DNA of 36,487 nt from Candidatus Zambryskibacteria bacterium CG11_big_fil_rev_8_21_14_0_20_42_18 (GTDB lineage Bacteria; Patescibacteriota; Minisyncoccia; Phycocordibacterales; Zambryskibacteraceae). Both the position numbers and the translations under genes were made by a program. Each line of letters starts with the position of its first letter. Within the stretch, counting starts at the first letter, position 1. Of the stretch, positions 7,856 to 15,247 are shown one piece after another. Where the stretch lies: assembly GCA_002787855.1 (NCBI GenBank), contig PCVB01000007.1, positions 1-36,487 of the forward strand, given 5' to 3'. Under the pieces are notes generated by a model. The model saw only the letters and a list, made by a program, of their open reading frames with translations. It was not told the origin of the DNA and made no database searches.

Positions 7856-9598
7856 ATGCGCGGAATACAAAATAGACTGCGACTGCTATCAATTTTTGTA
7901 TTTCTTTTTGCTCTCTTATTAGTAGTTAGGCTCTATTTTGTACAAATAGTATCGGGAGAAGACTATAAGGCAAGAGCGGAACAGCAATATATTGCTGGAG
8001 TAAACTACTTTGACCGTGGAAGTATTTATTTCACCTCTAGAGAGGGCGTGGAGGTGCCGGCAGGGAGTACGAAAACTGGGTTCATCTTGCACATAAATCC
8101 AAATATTCTAGGGAAAAATATTGATTTGGAAAGTGTTTATGAAAAAATAAATAACATAACTCCTATAGAGAAAGAGGTTCTCCTCGCCAAAGCCCATAAA
8201 CAAAGTGACCCGTATGAAGAGCTGGCGCGAAGATTGCCTTTGGAGGAAGCGGAGAAAATAAAAGCCTTAAAAATCTCTGGTCTCTCTGTGGCCAAAGAAC
8301 GCTGGAGAGCCTACCCGGGTGAAACAACCGCGGCCCATATTATTGGACTTATGGGCTACAGTGGAGACGAATTCGCCGGGCGTTATGGACTGGAGCGTTT
8401 CTACGAACCCGTCCTTAGTAGAAGCGGGGATGGTGTCTTTGTAAATTTCTTTGCTGAAATTTTTTCTAACATAAAAAAAGCAGTCAGTGATGAAGAGAGT
8501 TTGGAGGGAAACATAGTCACAACCATAGAGCCTTCTGTGGAGGCATTTCTTGAAAGTGAGTTAGAAAAAGTAACAGAAAAATATTCCTCTGACTTCACCG
8601 GTGGCATAATTATCGACCCGAAAACTGGAGAAATATATGCTATGGCCCTCACCCCAACCTTTAATCCCAATACTCCACAAAGTGTGGGGAATCCGGACGT
8701 CTTTAGAAATAAATTGGTGGAAGATAGATATGAAATGGGCTCAATTATAAAAGCTTTGACTATGGCCATTGGCCTCGACTCTTCTGCTGTCACGGCCAAA
8801 ACTACTTATAATGACGCTGGTTGTCTCACTCTCAATAAAAAAACTTTTTGCAATTATGATGGCAAGTCCCATGGTTCTAATCTTTCAATGCAGACGGTAC
8901 TTAATAACTCTCTCAACACAGGAGCAGCCTTCGTCGTCTCGCGTGTGGGAAGTACGAAGTTTAGCAACAGCATGCTTAGCTTTGGCCTCGATACTACTAC
9001 TGGTATAGATTTGCCAAATGAAGGCAAGTCCTTGGTGTCCAATCTTCGCTCTGGACGTGATCTAGAAGCCGCCCAAGCATCATTCGGACAAGGTATCGCC
9101 CTGACACCGATAAATACAGTGCGGGCACTTTCTGCCCTGGCTAATGGTGGCACTTTGATCACGCCTCATTTGGTCAAAGAGGTTCGATATAAACTTGGAC
9201 CGACAAAACAAATTAATTATCCAACAGAAGAAGAGCGGGTGCGAGTGCTCAAACCAGAAACTTCGGTGGAAATATCGCGGATGCTTACAGAAGTGGTAGA
9301 TCGCTCTCTTAGTTATGGTAGAGTAAGACTTGACCAATATAGCATTGCCGCCAAGACGGGCACGGCGCAAATAGCCAAGTCTGGCGGATACTACGATGAC
9401 CGTTACTTACACTCCTTCTTTGGATACTTCCCATCTTATGAACCAGAGTTTTTAGTATTCCTCTTCACCTATTACCCTAAAAATGTCAGATTCGCTTCAG
9501 AAACTCTAACAGAAAGCTTTATGGACATTACAAAATTTCTTATAAATTACTACGACATCCCTCCGGATAGGGAACTACCACCTCCAACGGCGTTGTAG
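7856..9598 (+). CDS. ftsI: peptidoglycan D,D-transpeptidase (class B PBP, FtsI type)
   Basis: Septal crosslinking enzyme. The 580-residue protein has one N-terminal membrane anchor (about 10-30), a pedestal/dimerisation region, and a penicillin-binding transpeptidase domain from about residue 245. The catalytic triad motifs are complete: SIIK with nucleophile Ser296 and Lys299, SLN at 352-354, and KTG at 500-502. Around the serine the protein reads YEMGSIIK where FtsI usually has YEPGSTxK, a small deviation. Last gene of the mraZ-rsmH-ftsL-ftsI operon. A cell-elongation PBP2 is the alternative, but length and neighbours favour FtsI. Confidence 0.88.
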   Translation: MRGIQNRLRLLSIFVFLFALLLVVRLYFVQIVSGEDYKARAEQQYIAGVNYFDRGSIYFTSREGVEVPAGSTKTGFILHINPNILGKNIDLESVYEKINNITPIEKEVLLAKAHKQSDPYEELARRLPLEEAEKIKALKISGLSVAKERWRAYPGETTAAHIIGLMGYSGDEFAGRYGLERFYEPVLSRSGDGVFVNFFAEIFSNIKKAVSDEESLEGNIVTTIEPSVEAFLESELEKVTEKYSSDFTGGIIIDPKTGEIYAMALTPTFNPNTPQSVGNPDVFRNKLVEDRYEMGSIIKALTMAIGLDSSAVTAKTTYNDAGCLTLNKKTFCNYDGKSHGSNLSMQTVLNNSLNTGAAFVVSRVGSTKFSNSMLSFGLDTTTGIDLPNEGKSLVSNLRSGRDLEAAQASFGQGIALTPINTVRALSALANGGTLITPHLVKEVRYKLGPTKQINYPTEEERVRVLKPETSVEISRMLTEVVDRSLSYGRVRLDQYSIAAKTGTAQIAKSGGYYDDRYLHSFFGYFPSYEPEFLVFLFTYYPKNVRFASETLTESFMDITKFLINYYDIPPDRELPPPTAL

Positions 9599-9618
9599 TT
9601 TTAAGTTTTATTAAAATA

Positions 9619-9900
9619 CTATTTATCATCTTCTGGATTCTTTAAATCAGCCATTTGAATAGGGCTTTGTACTCTTGCAGGCTTCATATCTATTTCTCCA
9701 AATTGTTTTTCGTAATTTTGTATTTGCTCATTTAACCAAATAGATATACTTTTCATAATTTGTGGAGTTGTAGCAAAAGAATCAAGGTTGTTTCCAGAAG
9801 TAAATGCAAAAGAGAAAAGATCTCTACCATGAGCACCAATTGCCCCGTCTACAAATTTTTTTGGCAGTTGGTTCATATCTACTTTTTTTGGATCTATCAT
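9619..9900 (-). CDS. DUF3467-like small protein
   Basis: A 93-residue soluble protein. The segment from FSFAFTSG through PQIMKSISIWLNEQIQNYEK to QFGEID resembles DUF3467, whose members end their conserved core with a helix and a KYExQFGEI signature. No catalytic residues stand out and the function of the family is unknown. ATG start at 9900. A TATAAT on the minus strand (9935 to 9930) gives a leader of about 24 nt. It is convergent with ftsI, 20 nt apart. Confidence 0.55.
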   Translation of the reverse strand: MIDPKKVDMNQLPKKFVDGAIGAHGRDLFSFAFTSGNNLDSFATTPQIMKSISIWLNEQIQNYEKQFGEIDMKPARVQSPIQMADLKNPEDDK

Positions 9901-9944
9901 GTTTGTATTCTTAAGCTTAATAAGGGGTAATTATACAACATTTC

Positions 9945-9962
9945 GTGACCCTACGGGGCCAC
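9945..9962. repeat. hairpin sharing 12 nt with the tRNA-Glu 3' end
   Basis: GTGACCCTACGG at 9945-9956 is identical to 11016-11027, the 3' end of the tRNA-Glu gene seen on the plus strand. The site also folds into a hairpin: GTG-a-CCC pairs with GGG-c-CAC around a TACG tetraloop. The two copies flank the wHTH-ComF gene. This may be an attachment-site duplication left by integration at the tRNA, or a stable hairpin that happens to match. Confidence 0.45.
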
Positions 9963-9975
9963 TTTGCTATGGTTG

Positions 9976-10950
9976 TTACACCTCGCTAATTACCTCAAAA
10001 CCACTAAAGCTTCCAGTAATAGATAGGGCAATAATGGTATCTGCCACTTGTTGATTTTTAATTTTCTTCGCCGTCTCATTTATGGTGGCCCCTGAACCCA
10101 AGGCGTCATCTATAAGTAAGATAGTCTTAAATTTTTTTATTTCATCTACCACAATCGTTCTTTTAGCGTTCTCTATACGATCCTCAAGCTTGTTGAGAGT
10201 TTTTTGCGGGACGATGACAGGAGTTTTTACTTTGACCAACGAAATCTTAGGGGTGGTAAGATGGAGCTGTCGCTCAAGCTCTCGCATAAGTTGTATTTCT
10301 CGCTTGACCGTAGGTGGGATAAATCCTACAGCATCAATTTTGTACTTCTTTATTAATTCTGCTATTTGAGGACGGATTTGGTCTACTAATTCTTTTATCA
10401 ATCCTCGATTTTGACTCTGCTTGGCATAGAGTAAAAGTTGTCCGAGCTTGGTCTTACCAAAGCGTTCAATACTGTAGAAATCAAGATAAAAAAGCTTGTT
10501 TACAGATGTATCGGGGAAAGTTCCTTTCAGTTTGTACATTCCGTTTATCAGTCCATCCTTTTTATATGGTTTATATTTCTTGAGAGTTTCAATGTATTCC
10601 TTCGCGGTCTTCTCAAGAGGGTCTTTTCTTTTGAGGCACCAACTTATAAAGCCTTCAAATCCTTCCTGTCTTTCTCCTGATGGCGTGATGTTGAGAAAAT
10701 TATCATCAATAACTTTCTTGGTCTTTTCATCAACCGTATTTTTTTCCTTTTTTATCTTGTCTTCAGCAAGAAGATAAAAGACTTTTGGCGGTCTTCCTAT
10801 TTTGTATATCAAACCTTCCTCAAGCATAGAGCTTAGTTGTTTTCGAATAGCTCGTGAGGTAATGTTAAAATGATGAGTCAGTTCGTTGCCTGAAGCCTGT
10901 CCTTTCTTTTTTATGTATTCGAGTATTTTTTCAGATGTTTTTTCTTTCAC
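9976..10950 (-). CDS. winged-helix / ComF-like phosphoribosyltransferase fusion
   Basis: A 324-residue two-domain protein. Residues 1-62 form a winged-helix DNA-binding domain (ILEYIKKKGQASGNELTHHF, recognition helix TSRAIRKQLSSMLEEG, wing YKIGRPPKVFYL). The C-terminal third is a type I PRTase: the PRPP loop ILLIDDALGSGAT has Asp281-Asp282. The region before it runs like ComF (FGKTKLGQLLLYAKQSQNRGL, then IDAVGFIPPTVKR in the place of ComF's DAVVPVPLHxxR). ComF's N-terminal zinc finger is absent. Residues about 70-150 are unassigned. Known wHTH-PRTase regulators (Bacillus PurR, archaeal GfcR) sense PRPP or nucleotides, so a PRPP-sensing regulator is plausible but inferred. GTG start behind an extended -10. 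Confidence 0.65.
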   Translation of the reverse strand: MKEKTSEKILEYIKKKGQASGNELTHHFNITSRAIRKQLSSMLEEGLIYKIGRPPKVFYLLAEDKIKKEKNTVDEKTKKVIDDNFLNITPSGERQEGFEGFISWCLKRKDPLEKTAKEYIETLKKYKPYKKDGLINGMYKLKGTFPDTSVNKLFYLDFYSIERFGKTKLGQLLLYAKQSQNRGLIKELVDQIRPQIAELIKKYKIDAVGFIPPTVKREIQLMRELERQLHLTTPKISLVKVKTPVIVPQKTLNKLEDRIENAKRTIVVDEIKKFKTILLIDDALGSGATINETAKKIKNQQVADTIIALSITGSFSGFEVISEV

Positions 10951-10956
10951 GGTGAA

Positions 10957-10965
10957 ATAATAGCA
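10957..10965 (-). promoter_or_regulatory. extended -10 promoter of wHTH-ComF gene, leaderless type
   Basis: On the minus strand TGC-TATTAT ends 6 nt before the GTG start codon at 10950, placing the transcription start at the start codon. Confidence 0.6.
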
Positions 10966-10973
10966 TTAAATAT

Positions 10974-11010
10974 AAAAAGTTCCTAGTTCCCAGTGAACTA
11001 GGAACTTTTT
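10974..11010 (-). terminator. strong terminator after tRNA-Glu, bidirectional
   Basis: A perfect 16-bp stem (10974-10989 with 10995-11010) around a 5-nt loop. The outer five pairs are A-T, so both strands end in a T-run. It lies 7 nt past the tRNA 3' end and should terminate the tRNA transcript before the next minus-strand gene. Confidence 0.9.
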
Positions 11011-11016
11011 ATATTG

Positions 11017-11088
11017 TGACCCTACGGAGAATCGAACTCCGCTTCCAGCCTTGAGAAGGCTGTGTCCTAGCCGATAGACGATAGGGCC
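11017..11088 (-). tRNA. tRNA-Glu (anticodon CTC)
   Basis: The minus strand folds as a full cloverleaf: acceptor stem GGCCCTA with TAGGGTC (one G-T pair), D arm GTCT/GGAC, anticodon stem CAGCC/GGCTG around loop TTCTCAA (anticodon CTC, reading GAG), and a T arm containing TTCGATTC. Discriminator base is A and CCA is not encoded, so CCA must be added by the tRNA nucleotidyltransferase. It has its own promoter and terminator. The glutamyl-tRNA synthetase gene lies 15 kb away in this window. Confidence 0.95.
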
Positions 11089-11098
11089 TTATTTTCAG

Positions 11099-11127
11099 AT
11101 TATACGACAAGATCATCCCCTTGTGTA
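11099..11127 (-). promoter_or_regulatory. promoter of tRNA-Glu
   Basis: Minus strand TACACA (-35, 11127 to 11122), a 17-nt spacer, then a perfect TATAAT (11104 to 11099). The transcription start would fall only a few bases before the mature tRNA 5' end at 11088. Confidence 0.75.
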
Positions 11128-11156
11128 GTTTATTCCAATATTCTGCAGAATTAGGG

Positions 11157-11207
11157 TATAACAAATATTGTTAAAATTTTAATCAATTTAATTAAGAATT
11201 TGTTATA
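11157..11207. repeat. 10-bp inverted repeat in A/T-rich gap
   Basis: TATAACAAAT at 11157-11166 is the exact reverse complement of ATTTGTTATA at 11198-11207. The 31 nt between are almost pure A/T and include the palindrome TTAAAATTTTAA. The right arm overlaps the -10 box of the gene relic. It may be an operator or decayed terminator. Confidence 0.5.
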
Positions 11208-11209
11208 AT
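11204..11209 (+). promoter_or_regulatory. -10 box before the alkyltransferase relic
   Basis: A perfect TATAAT ends 7 nt before the ATG at 11217, the same leaderless spacing seen at intact genes in the window. No clear -35. Confidence 0.5.
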
Positions 11210-11216
11210 GCCGTTA

Positions 11217-11288
11217 ATGACTTTTCGAGAACAAGTTTATAAGGTGGTGGGAAAAATTCCTAAAGGAGAGGAAGGAAGGCTATCTTAA
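11217..11288 (+). pseudogene. N-terminal relic of an MGMT/ATL-type alkyltransferase
   Basis: A 23-codon frame beginning MTFREQVYKVVGKIPKGE. This is the typical start of the DNA-binding domain of O6-methylguanine methyltransferases and alkyltransferase-like proteins (family pattern: FREQVYxVVxxIPKGKVxTY). After PKGE the match ends and a stop follows at 11286. The catalytic PCHR motif and the rest are missing, and the frame runs into the convergent 3' end of the ribonucleotide reductase gene by 4 nt. It is most likely a gene truncated by deletion, with promoter and start still intact. A real micropeptide is less likely. Confidence 0.7.
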
Positions 11289-13630
11289 TTAGTAGAAGCG
11301 CTGGCCCTGACTGGATTATCAAGAACGGCATCAATCTCGCAGACATTGCCGGCGCAGGCCAACTCTTTTTTAAGTTCAGTCTCGTCAAAATGTTCATAGG
11401 TAACAAGCTTGGCATAGTCCACCACGGGGAAATTAGCCACAAGCTCGTCATAGCGTTTCTTGTCAATAATCTCGTATGGAGCTAGACGATAGACGTGCTC
11501 AAAGCGAGGCAGGAAAGAAAGACCGCCAATGATATCCCAATTTTTTTGTAACCAATCAACAACGCTGATCCACTCATCTTCGCTGACAGAAATAGTGGCG
11601 GAAGGATTGTGTTCAGTGAAATTAAGCTTTACATTCTTCCAATATTCAAGCTGATCAAGTGCGGAGAGATCATCCTTAAAGACTGACCCGGCTGGCGCTT
11701 CAACAGGAAACTCCAAGACAAAAGTGTTAGCCGTATCTATAGACTGACCGACTTCGGGATAGTAGGGAACCCCCTGGTCCTTTAGCATTTTGAAGAGCGA
11801 GTCTGTAGCAGAAATACGTACTCGACGAATGTAATATTTGGAGTGACGTGGGTGAATGCCTGAAGAGCAATTAAATGTTTGAGAAACAGTACCGGAAGGT
11901 TTGACCGCGGTAATGGACATCGAATGATTAATTCCGAAACGCTTAGCATAGGTGGCGTTAGTTTCAATGGCCATGTCGCGTAAGGCCTTTAAAGTCTCTG
12001 GCTGTCGAGCCACTTCCGAATCCCATTGACCGGTTACAGATACGCCGAGCAAACGTTCGGCTTCACAATGTTTAGTCCAATCCTTAGAAATGTATCTAAA
12101 CTTCGTTAAGGTAGACTGGTAGGTTCCTAAAATAGAGGCCAAGCGAGCTTTGCGCACTAGATTTTCTTTGGTATCACCAGCTCGAGCGATAATTTCCGAA
12201 AGATTACAGAATTGTTTAGATTGCAAAATAATTTCCGCGCAGGGATTCGTACCAATAGGGCCCTTAACCACGCCATCCTCGTCAATGAAGCCCATCCTTT
12301 TGAAATACTTGGCGCGTCGTTTAGGCAAAGTTATTCCAATAGAACCACGGTTGAAGATACCGCGCTCGCCGGCGCCACTTTTCATCAAGGCCACCCATTC
12401 TTCCATAAGTTCAGTGTTAGTTGGTCTGGTCTCATAAACGGCAGAGTTATTAGCCAATGAACGCTGTGGTTCTGTGAGAAAAAATTGGCCCTTTTTGGCA
12501 TCGCGAAGTTCAGTATCATCTAGGTCAGAGAGGCTAATCATAGCCGTTCTACGAACACCACCAGATACTACTCCCTCGCCAATCTTACAAATGATATCGT
12601 GAGCATCTATACTGCGCAGACGACGACCCTGTCGGCGAAGAATCTTCTCACGAGCGAAGTCTAGAATAGAACGAAGAGGTTCTGGGCCAGAAGCTTTACC
12701 GCCCATAGTCTTAAGTCTAGCTCCAGCTGGTCTGACTAGAGAATAATCAAATCCAATATCATGGCCGGCGTACCAAGTCTTCAGCCCTAAGGTCAAAGCA
12801 TCGCCCCAACCTTCTTTCGAATCAGCAACAACATGAGTTAGTAATTTCTTTTTTGTTTGTTTTTTAATTTGTGGAAGTTTTTCAATATTCTGACTCTCGA
12901 CAGAGAAGCCCACCCCACAACCTTGCATGGAGAGATACATTATTTCGGCAAAATCAGTAAGTTTTGTTGGAGCAATGAAAGCGCAGTTGTAAGCGCAAGT
13001 GTTACATCTACGTGCAGGGTCTCCAGAAAATTGCATCATACGCATCGAAGGCATTACTTCTTGTTTGAGTATAGCTTCACGTAGTTCCAAATATTCTTTT
13101 TCTGAAAGTTTGTCACCAAGATTCTCTTTCATAAAATTTACGTAACGATCAACTGTCTCAACCCACGTCTCTCGACGATTTTCAGACTCGATCCACTTCG
13201 CATAAGTACGTAGATAGACAAACTCACCAAGGGCATTGTTTTTAAAATATTGCTTACTCTCTTTTGCTAGAGAGCGGACACGATCAGGGACATCACCACG
13301 CATGTCGCGCACACGATTGCGTTCGGCTCTATAGATAATGTATTGTTTGGCCGTTGTAGAAAACTTCTGAAACATCAATTCCGATTCAACCAAGTCTTGC
13401 ACACCCTCAACTGTGGGAACAAATTGAGAATCTCTCTCTTTTTGTAAAAATAATTTCTTAGAAATAGCTTCTGCTATTTTTATTGGCACCCCAGCACGAA
13501 ATTCTCCTGCCGCAAGCATGGCTTTTTCCACAGCGCGGGCAATTTTTTCTTTATCAAAGGAGACAACAGATCCATCTCGCTTAATTATTTTGTTAAGAAC
13601 TGACTTATGAACAATGGTTTTTTTCTTCAC
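11285..13630 (-). CDS. nrdJ: class II (adenosylcobalamin-dependent) ribonucleoside-triphosphate reductase
   Basis: Makes deoxyribonucleotides with a B12-generated radical, with or without oxygen. The 781-residue protein resembles the monomeric Lactobacillus RTPR type. An N-terminal ATP-cone (about 15-105) is followed by the ten-stranded barrel: NTCAYNCAF (about 211-219) with one redox cysteine, MQGCGVGFSVE, NPCAEI (about 462-467) with the thiyl-radical cysteine, and KPSGTVSQTF. The C-terminal CAGNVC (about 757-762) is the pair that re-reduces the active site, spaced as in the Lactobacillus enzyme. No intein. GTG start. TATAAT (13670 to 13665) gives a leader of about 28 nt, too short for a cobalamin riboswitch. 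Confidence 0.92.
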   Translation of the reverse strand: MKKKTIVHKSVLNKIIKRDGSVVSFDKEKIARAVEKAMLAAGEFRAGVPIKIAEAISKKLFLQKERDSQFVPTVEGVQDLVESELMFQKFSTTAKQYIIYRAERNRVRDMRGDVPDRVRSLAKESKQYFKNNALGEFVYLRTYAKWIESENRRETWVETVDRYVNFMKENLGDKLSEKEYLELREAILKQEVMPSMRMMQFSGDPARRCNTCAYNCAFIAPTKLTDFAEIMYLSMQGCGVGFSVESQNIEKLPQIKKQTKKKLLTHVVADSKEGWGDALTLGLKTWYAGHDIGFDYSLVRPAGARLKTMGGKASGPEPLRSILDFAREKILRRQGRRLRSIDAHDIICKIGEGVVSGGVRRTAMISLSDLDDTELRDAKKGQFFLTEPQRSLANNSAVYETRPTNTELMEEWVALMKSGAGERGIFNRGSIGITLPKRRAKYFKRMGFIDEDGVVKGPIGTNPCAEIILQSKQFCNLSEIIARAGDTKENLVRKARLASILGTYQSTLTKFRYISKDWTKHCEAERLLGVSVTGQWDSEVARQPETLKALRDMAIETNATYAKRFGINHSMSITAVKPSGTVSQTFNCSSGIHPRHSKYYIRRVRISATDSLFKMLKDQGVPYYPEVGQSIDTANTFVLEFPVEAPAGSVFKDDLSALDQLEYWKNVKLNFTEHNPSATISVSEDEWISVVDWLQKNWDIIGGLSFLPRFEHVYRLAPYEIIDKKRYDELVANFPVVDYAKLVTYEHFDETELKKELACAGNVCEIDAVLDNPVRASASTN

Positions 13631-13664
13631 GGCGTATTGTGATTAAGCTGATAATTATTACTCT

Positions 13665-13670
13665 ATTATA
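13665..13670 (-). promoter_or_regulatory. -10 box of the ribonucleotide reductase gene
   Basis: A perfect TATAAT on the minus strand, 34 nt before the GTG start, in the 54-nt gap after yqeY. Predicted leader about 28 nt with no Shine-Dalgarno match. No clear -35. Confidence 0.45.
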
Positions 13671-13684
13671 GTTCTCGTAAGTAC

Positions 13685-14158
13685 CTAGGAGGAAGAAAAA
13701 TCTGGGGAGAAGAGACTATCGATTATCTCTTTAACGAGAGCTCCATCCGTTTTGCCCTTTAGTTCCTTCATTATCGTTCCGATAAATTGATTTTTTTTAG
13801 ATAGGTCAGCCATATTAAGTTCGGCCTGTCTAGACTTTACATACTCGATTATTTCTTCTCTAGACATTTGGAGAGGGAGGTAAATTTCAAGAATTTCCAG
13901 TTCTGCTTTTTCTGTTTCCGCTAAATCACTACGGCCACCTTTTTCAAACTGTTCGATAGAATCTTTTCTCTGCTTCACTGCTCTTATAATCACATTGAGA
14001 ACCTCCTCATCTGAAAGTTCTTCGTCTGGTTTTCTTTTTTTGGCAACAGCTTCATTGGTAAAAGAAGATAGAAGACCTCGCAAGACGTTAAGTCTCAATG
14101 TATCTTTGGCTCTTAGAGCATTTTTTACCTCTTCTCTAATATCTTGGTGTAATGACAT
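13685..14158 (-). CDS. yqeY: GatB/YqeY-domain protein
   Basis: A 157-residue soluble, helical protein of the YqeY family, which is related to the tail domain of GatB, the amidotransferase subunit that contacts tRNA. Signatures: LRLNVLRGLLSSFTNEAVAKKR, DEEVLNVIIRAVKQRKDSIEQFEKGGR, LEIYLPLQMSREEI and a C-terminal GTIMKELKGKTDGALVKEI. Length is normal. The exact role is not established; a link to tRNA-dependent amidation is inferred. ATG start at 14158 lies 6 nt after a TATAAT, so the mRNA is probably leaderless. It probably continues into the reductase gene, although that gene also has a -10 box. Confidence 0.85.
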   Translation of the reverse strand: MSLHQDIREEVKNALRAKDTLRLNVLRGLLSSFTNEAVAKKRKPDEELSDEEVLNVIIRAVKQRKDSIEQFEKGGRSDLAETEKAELEILEIYLPLQMSREEIIEYVKSRQAELNMADLSKKNQFIGTIMKELKGKTDGALVKEIIDSLFSPDFSSS

Positions 14159-14172
14159 ATATCTATTATAAT
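14144..14172. promoter_or_regulatory. divergent promoters of yqeY and rmuC sharing one palindromic -10
   Basis: The self-complementary ATTATAAT (14165-14172) gives TATAAT on both strands. Plus: TTGGTG (14144-14149), a 17-nt spacer, TATAAT 14167-14172, then 6 nt to the rmuC ATG. Minus: TATAAT 14170 to 14165, then 6 nt to the yqeY ATG. The two polymerases cannot occupy it at once. Confidence 0.75.
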
Positions 14173-14178
14173 ACAGGA

Positions 14179-15240
14179 ATGAGCAATCTCATTCTAGTAG
14201 TTGTTATCCTCTTGGTAGTGATAAATGCTGTAGCGCTTTTTATCTTTGCCAAAAAATTTGGTGATAAAAAAAATAGTGATGATAATGGGGGAGAGGGGAT
14301 GAAACTTCTTCTAACGCAACTCAATGAATTCTCGCGTACTGTGGATCAGAAAATGTCGGAGACAAATAAAATGATGAATGAATCGGTGCGCGCACAATTC
14401 GGCGAGTCGGCCAAACTTATCCGCGAAGTGACCCAAGGTCTAACTAAACTTGATGAGACCAATAAACAAGTAATCTCTTTTACAGACCAACTGCAATCTC
14501 TCCAAGACATTTTGAAAAATCCCAAGCAACGTGGAGTCTTGGGTGAATACTATCTAGAAACTCTTTTGAAAAATGTTCTGCCACCCGGCTCCTACCAAAT
14601 GCAGTACGCCTTCCCAGACGGGAGCATTGTGGACGCTGTGGTCTTCGTCAAAGATAAGATTATTCCTATTGACTCAAAGTTCTCACTTGAGAACTACAAT
14701 CGCATCATAGAAGAGAAAAATGAGATCGAGAAAGAGAAACTAGAGAAAATCTTTGTCGCCGACTTAAAGATGCGCATTACAGAAACTGGTAAGTATATCC
14801 AACCGGGGCAGGGAACTATGGACTTTGCCTTCATGTTTATCCCTCACGAGGCCATCTACTACGACTTAATCATAAACAAGATTGGAGCGCTTAAAGAAGA
14901 CTCGGAAACGCTTATCCAGCGAGCGGCCTCTAAAGACCATGTGCTTATCGTCTCTCCGACATCGTTCTTGGCTTACCTCCAAACAGTGCTTCAGGGCCTA
15001 AATGCTCTCCATATTGAAGAAAAGGCTGTAGAAATCATCAAAAGAGTGGAAGAGCTTGGTAAACATCTAAAAAATTACGAAGAATACTACTCTAAGCTTG
15101 GTAACTCCCTTTCAACCACTATAAACCATTATAATGCCGGCTATAAGGAGCTTGGTAAGGTAGATAAAGACGTTTTGCGTATAACTGGCACGGGAGCGGG
15201 GCTAGAGCCGTTGACTTTGGACAAACCATCTGTAGAATGA
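14179..15240 (+). CDS. rmuC: RmuC family protein
   Basis: RmuC proteins limit inversions at short inverted repeats and carry a restriction-like nuclease fold. The 353-residue protein has an N-terminal transmembrane helix (about 2-24) and a coiled-coil stretch. The conserved core includes LQDILKNPKQRGVLGEYYLE, DAVVFVKDKIIPIDSKF with the Asp and Lys of the nuclease-like site, and FAFMFIPHEAIYYDLI. The open frame begins at 14152, but that part lies across the divergent promoter. ATG 14179 is chosen because it is 6 nt past a perfect -10 and starts the membrane helix. rplU follows 7 nt later. Confidence 0.88.
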   Translation: MSNLILVVVILLVVINAVALFIFAKKFGDKKNSDDNGGEGMKLLLTQLNEFSRTVDQKMSETNKMMNESVRAQFGESAKLIREVTQGLTKLDETNKQVISFTDQLQSLQDILKNPKQRGVLGEYYLETLLKNVLPPGSYQMQYAFPDGSIVDAVVFVKDKIIPIDSKFSLENYNRIIEEKNEIEKEKLEKIFVADLKMRITETGKYIQPGQGTMDFAFMFIPHEAIYYDLIINKIGALKEDSETLIQRAASKDHVLIVSPTSFLAYLQTVLQGLNALHIEEKAVEIIKRVEELGKHLKNYEEYYSKLGNSLSTTINHYNAGYKELGKVDKDVLRITGTGAGLEPLTLDKPSVE

Positions 15241-15247
15241 AGTCCCT

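Noticed and set aside
10082..10777. Plus-strand ORFs of 80-95 residues opposite the wHTH-ComF gene
   Set aside because: They mirror the Lys-rich coding of the opposite strand as Phe/Ser-rich translation, and show no promoter, ribosome-binding site or domain.
13631..13684. Cobalamin riboswitch upstream of the ribonucleotide reductase gene
   Set aside because: The gap is only 54 nt and has no B12-box-like sequence; a cobalamin riboswitch needs about 150-200 nt.
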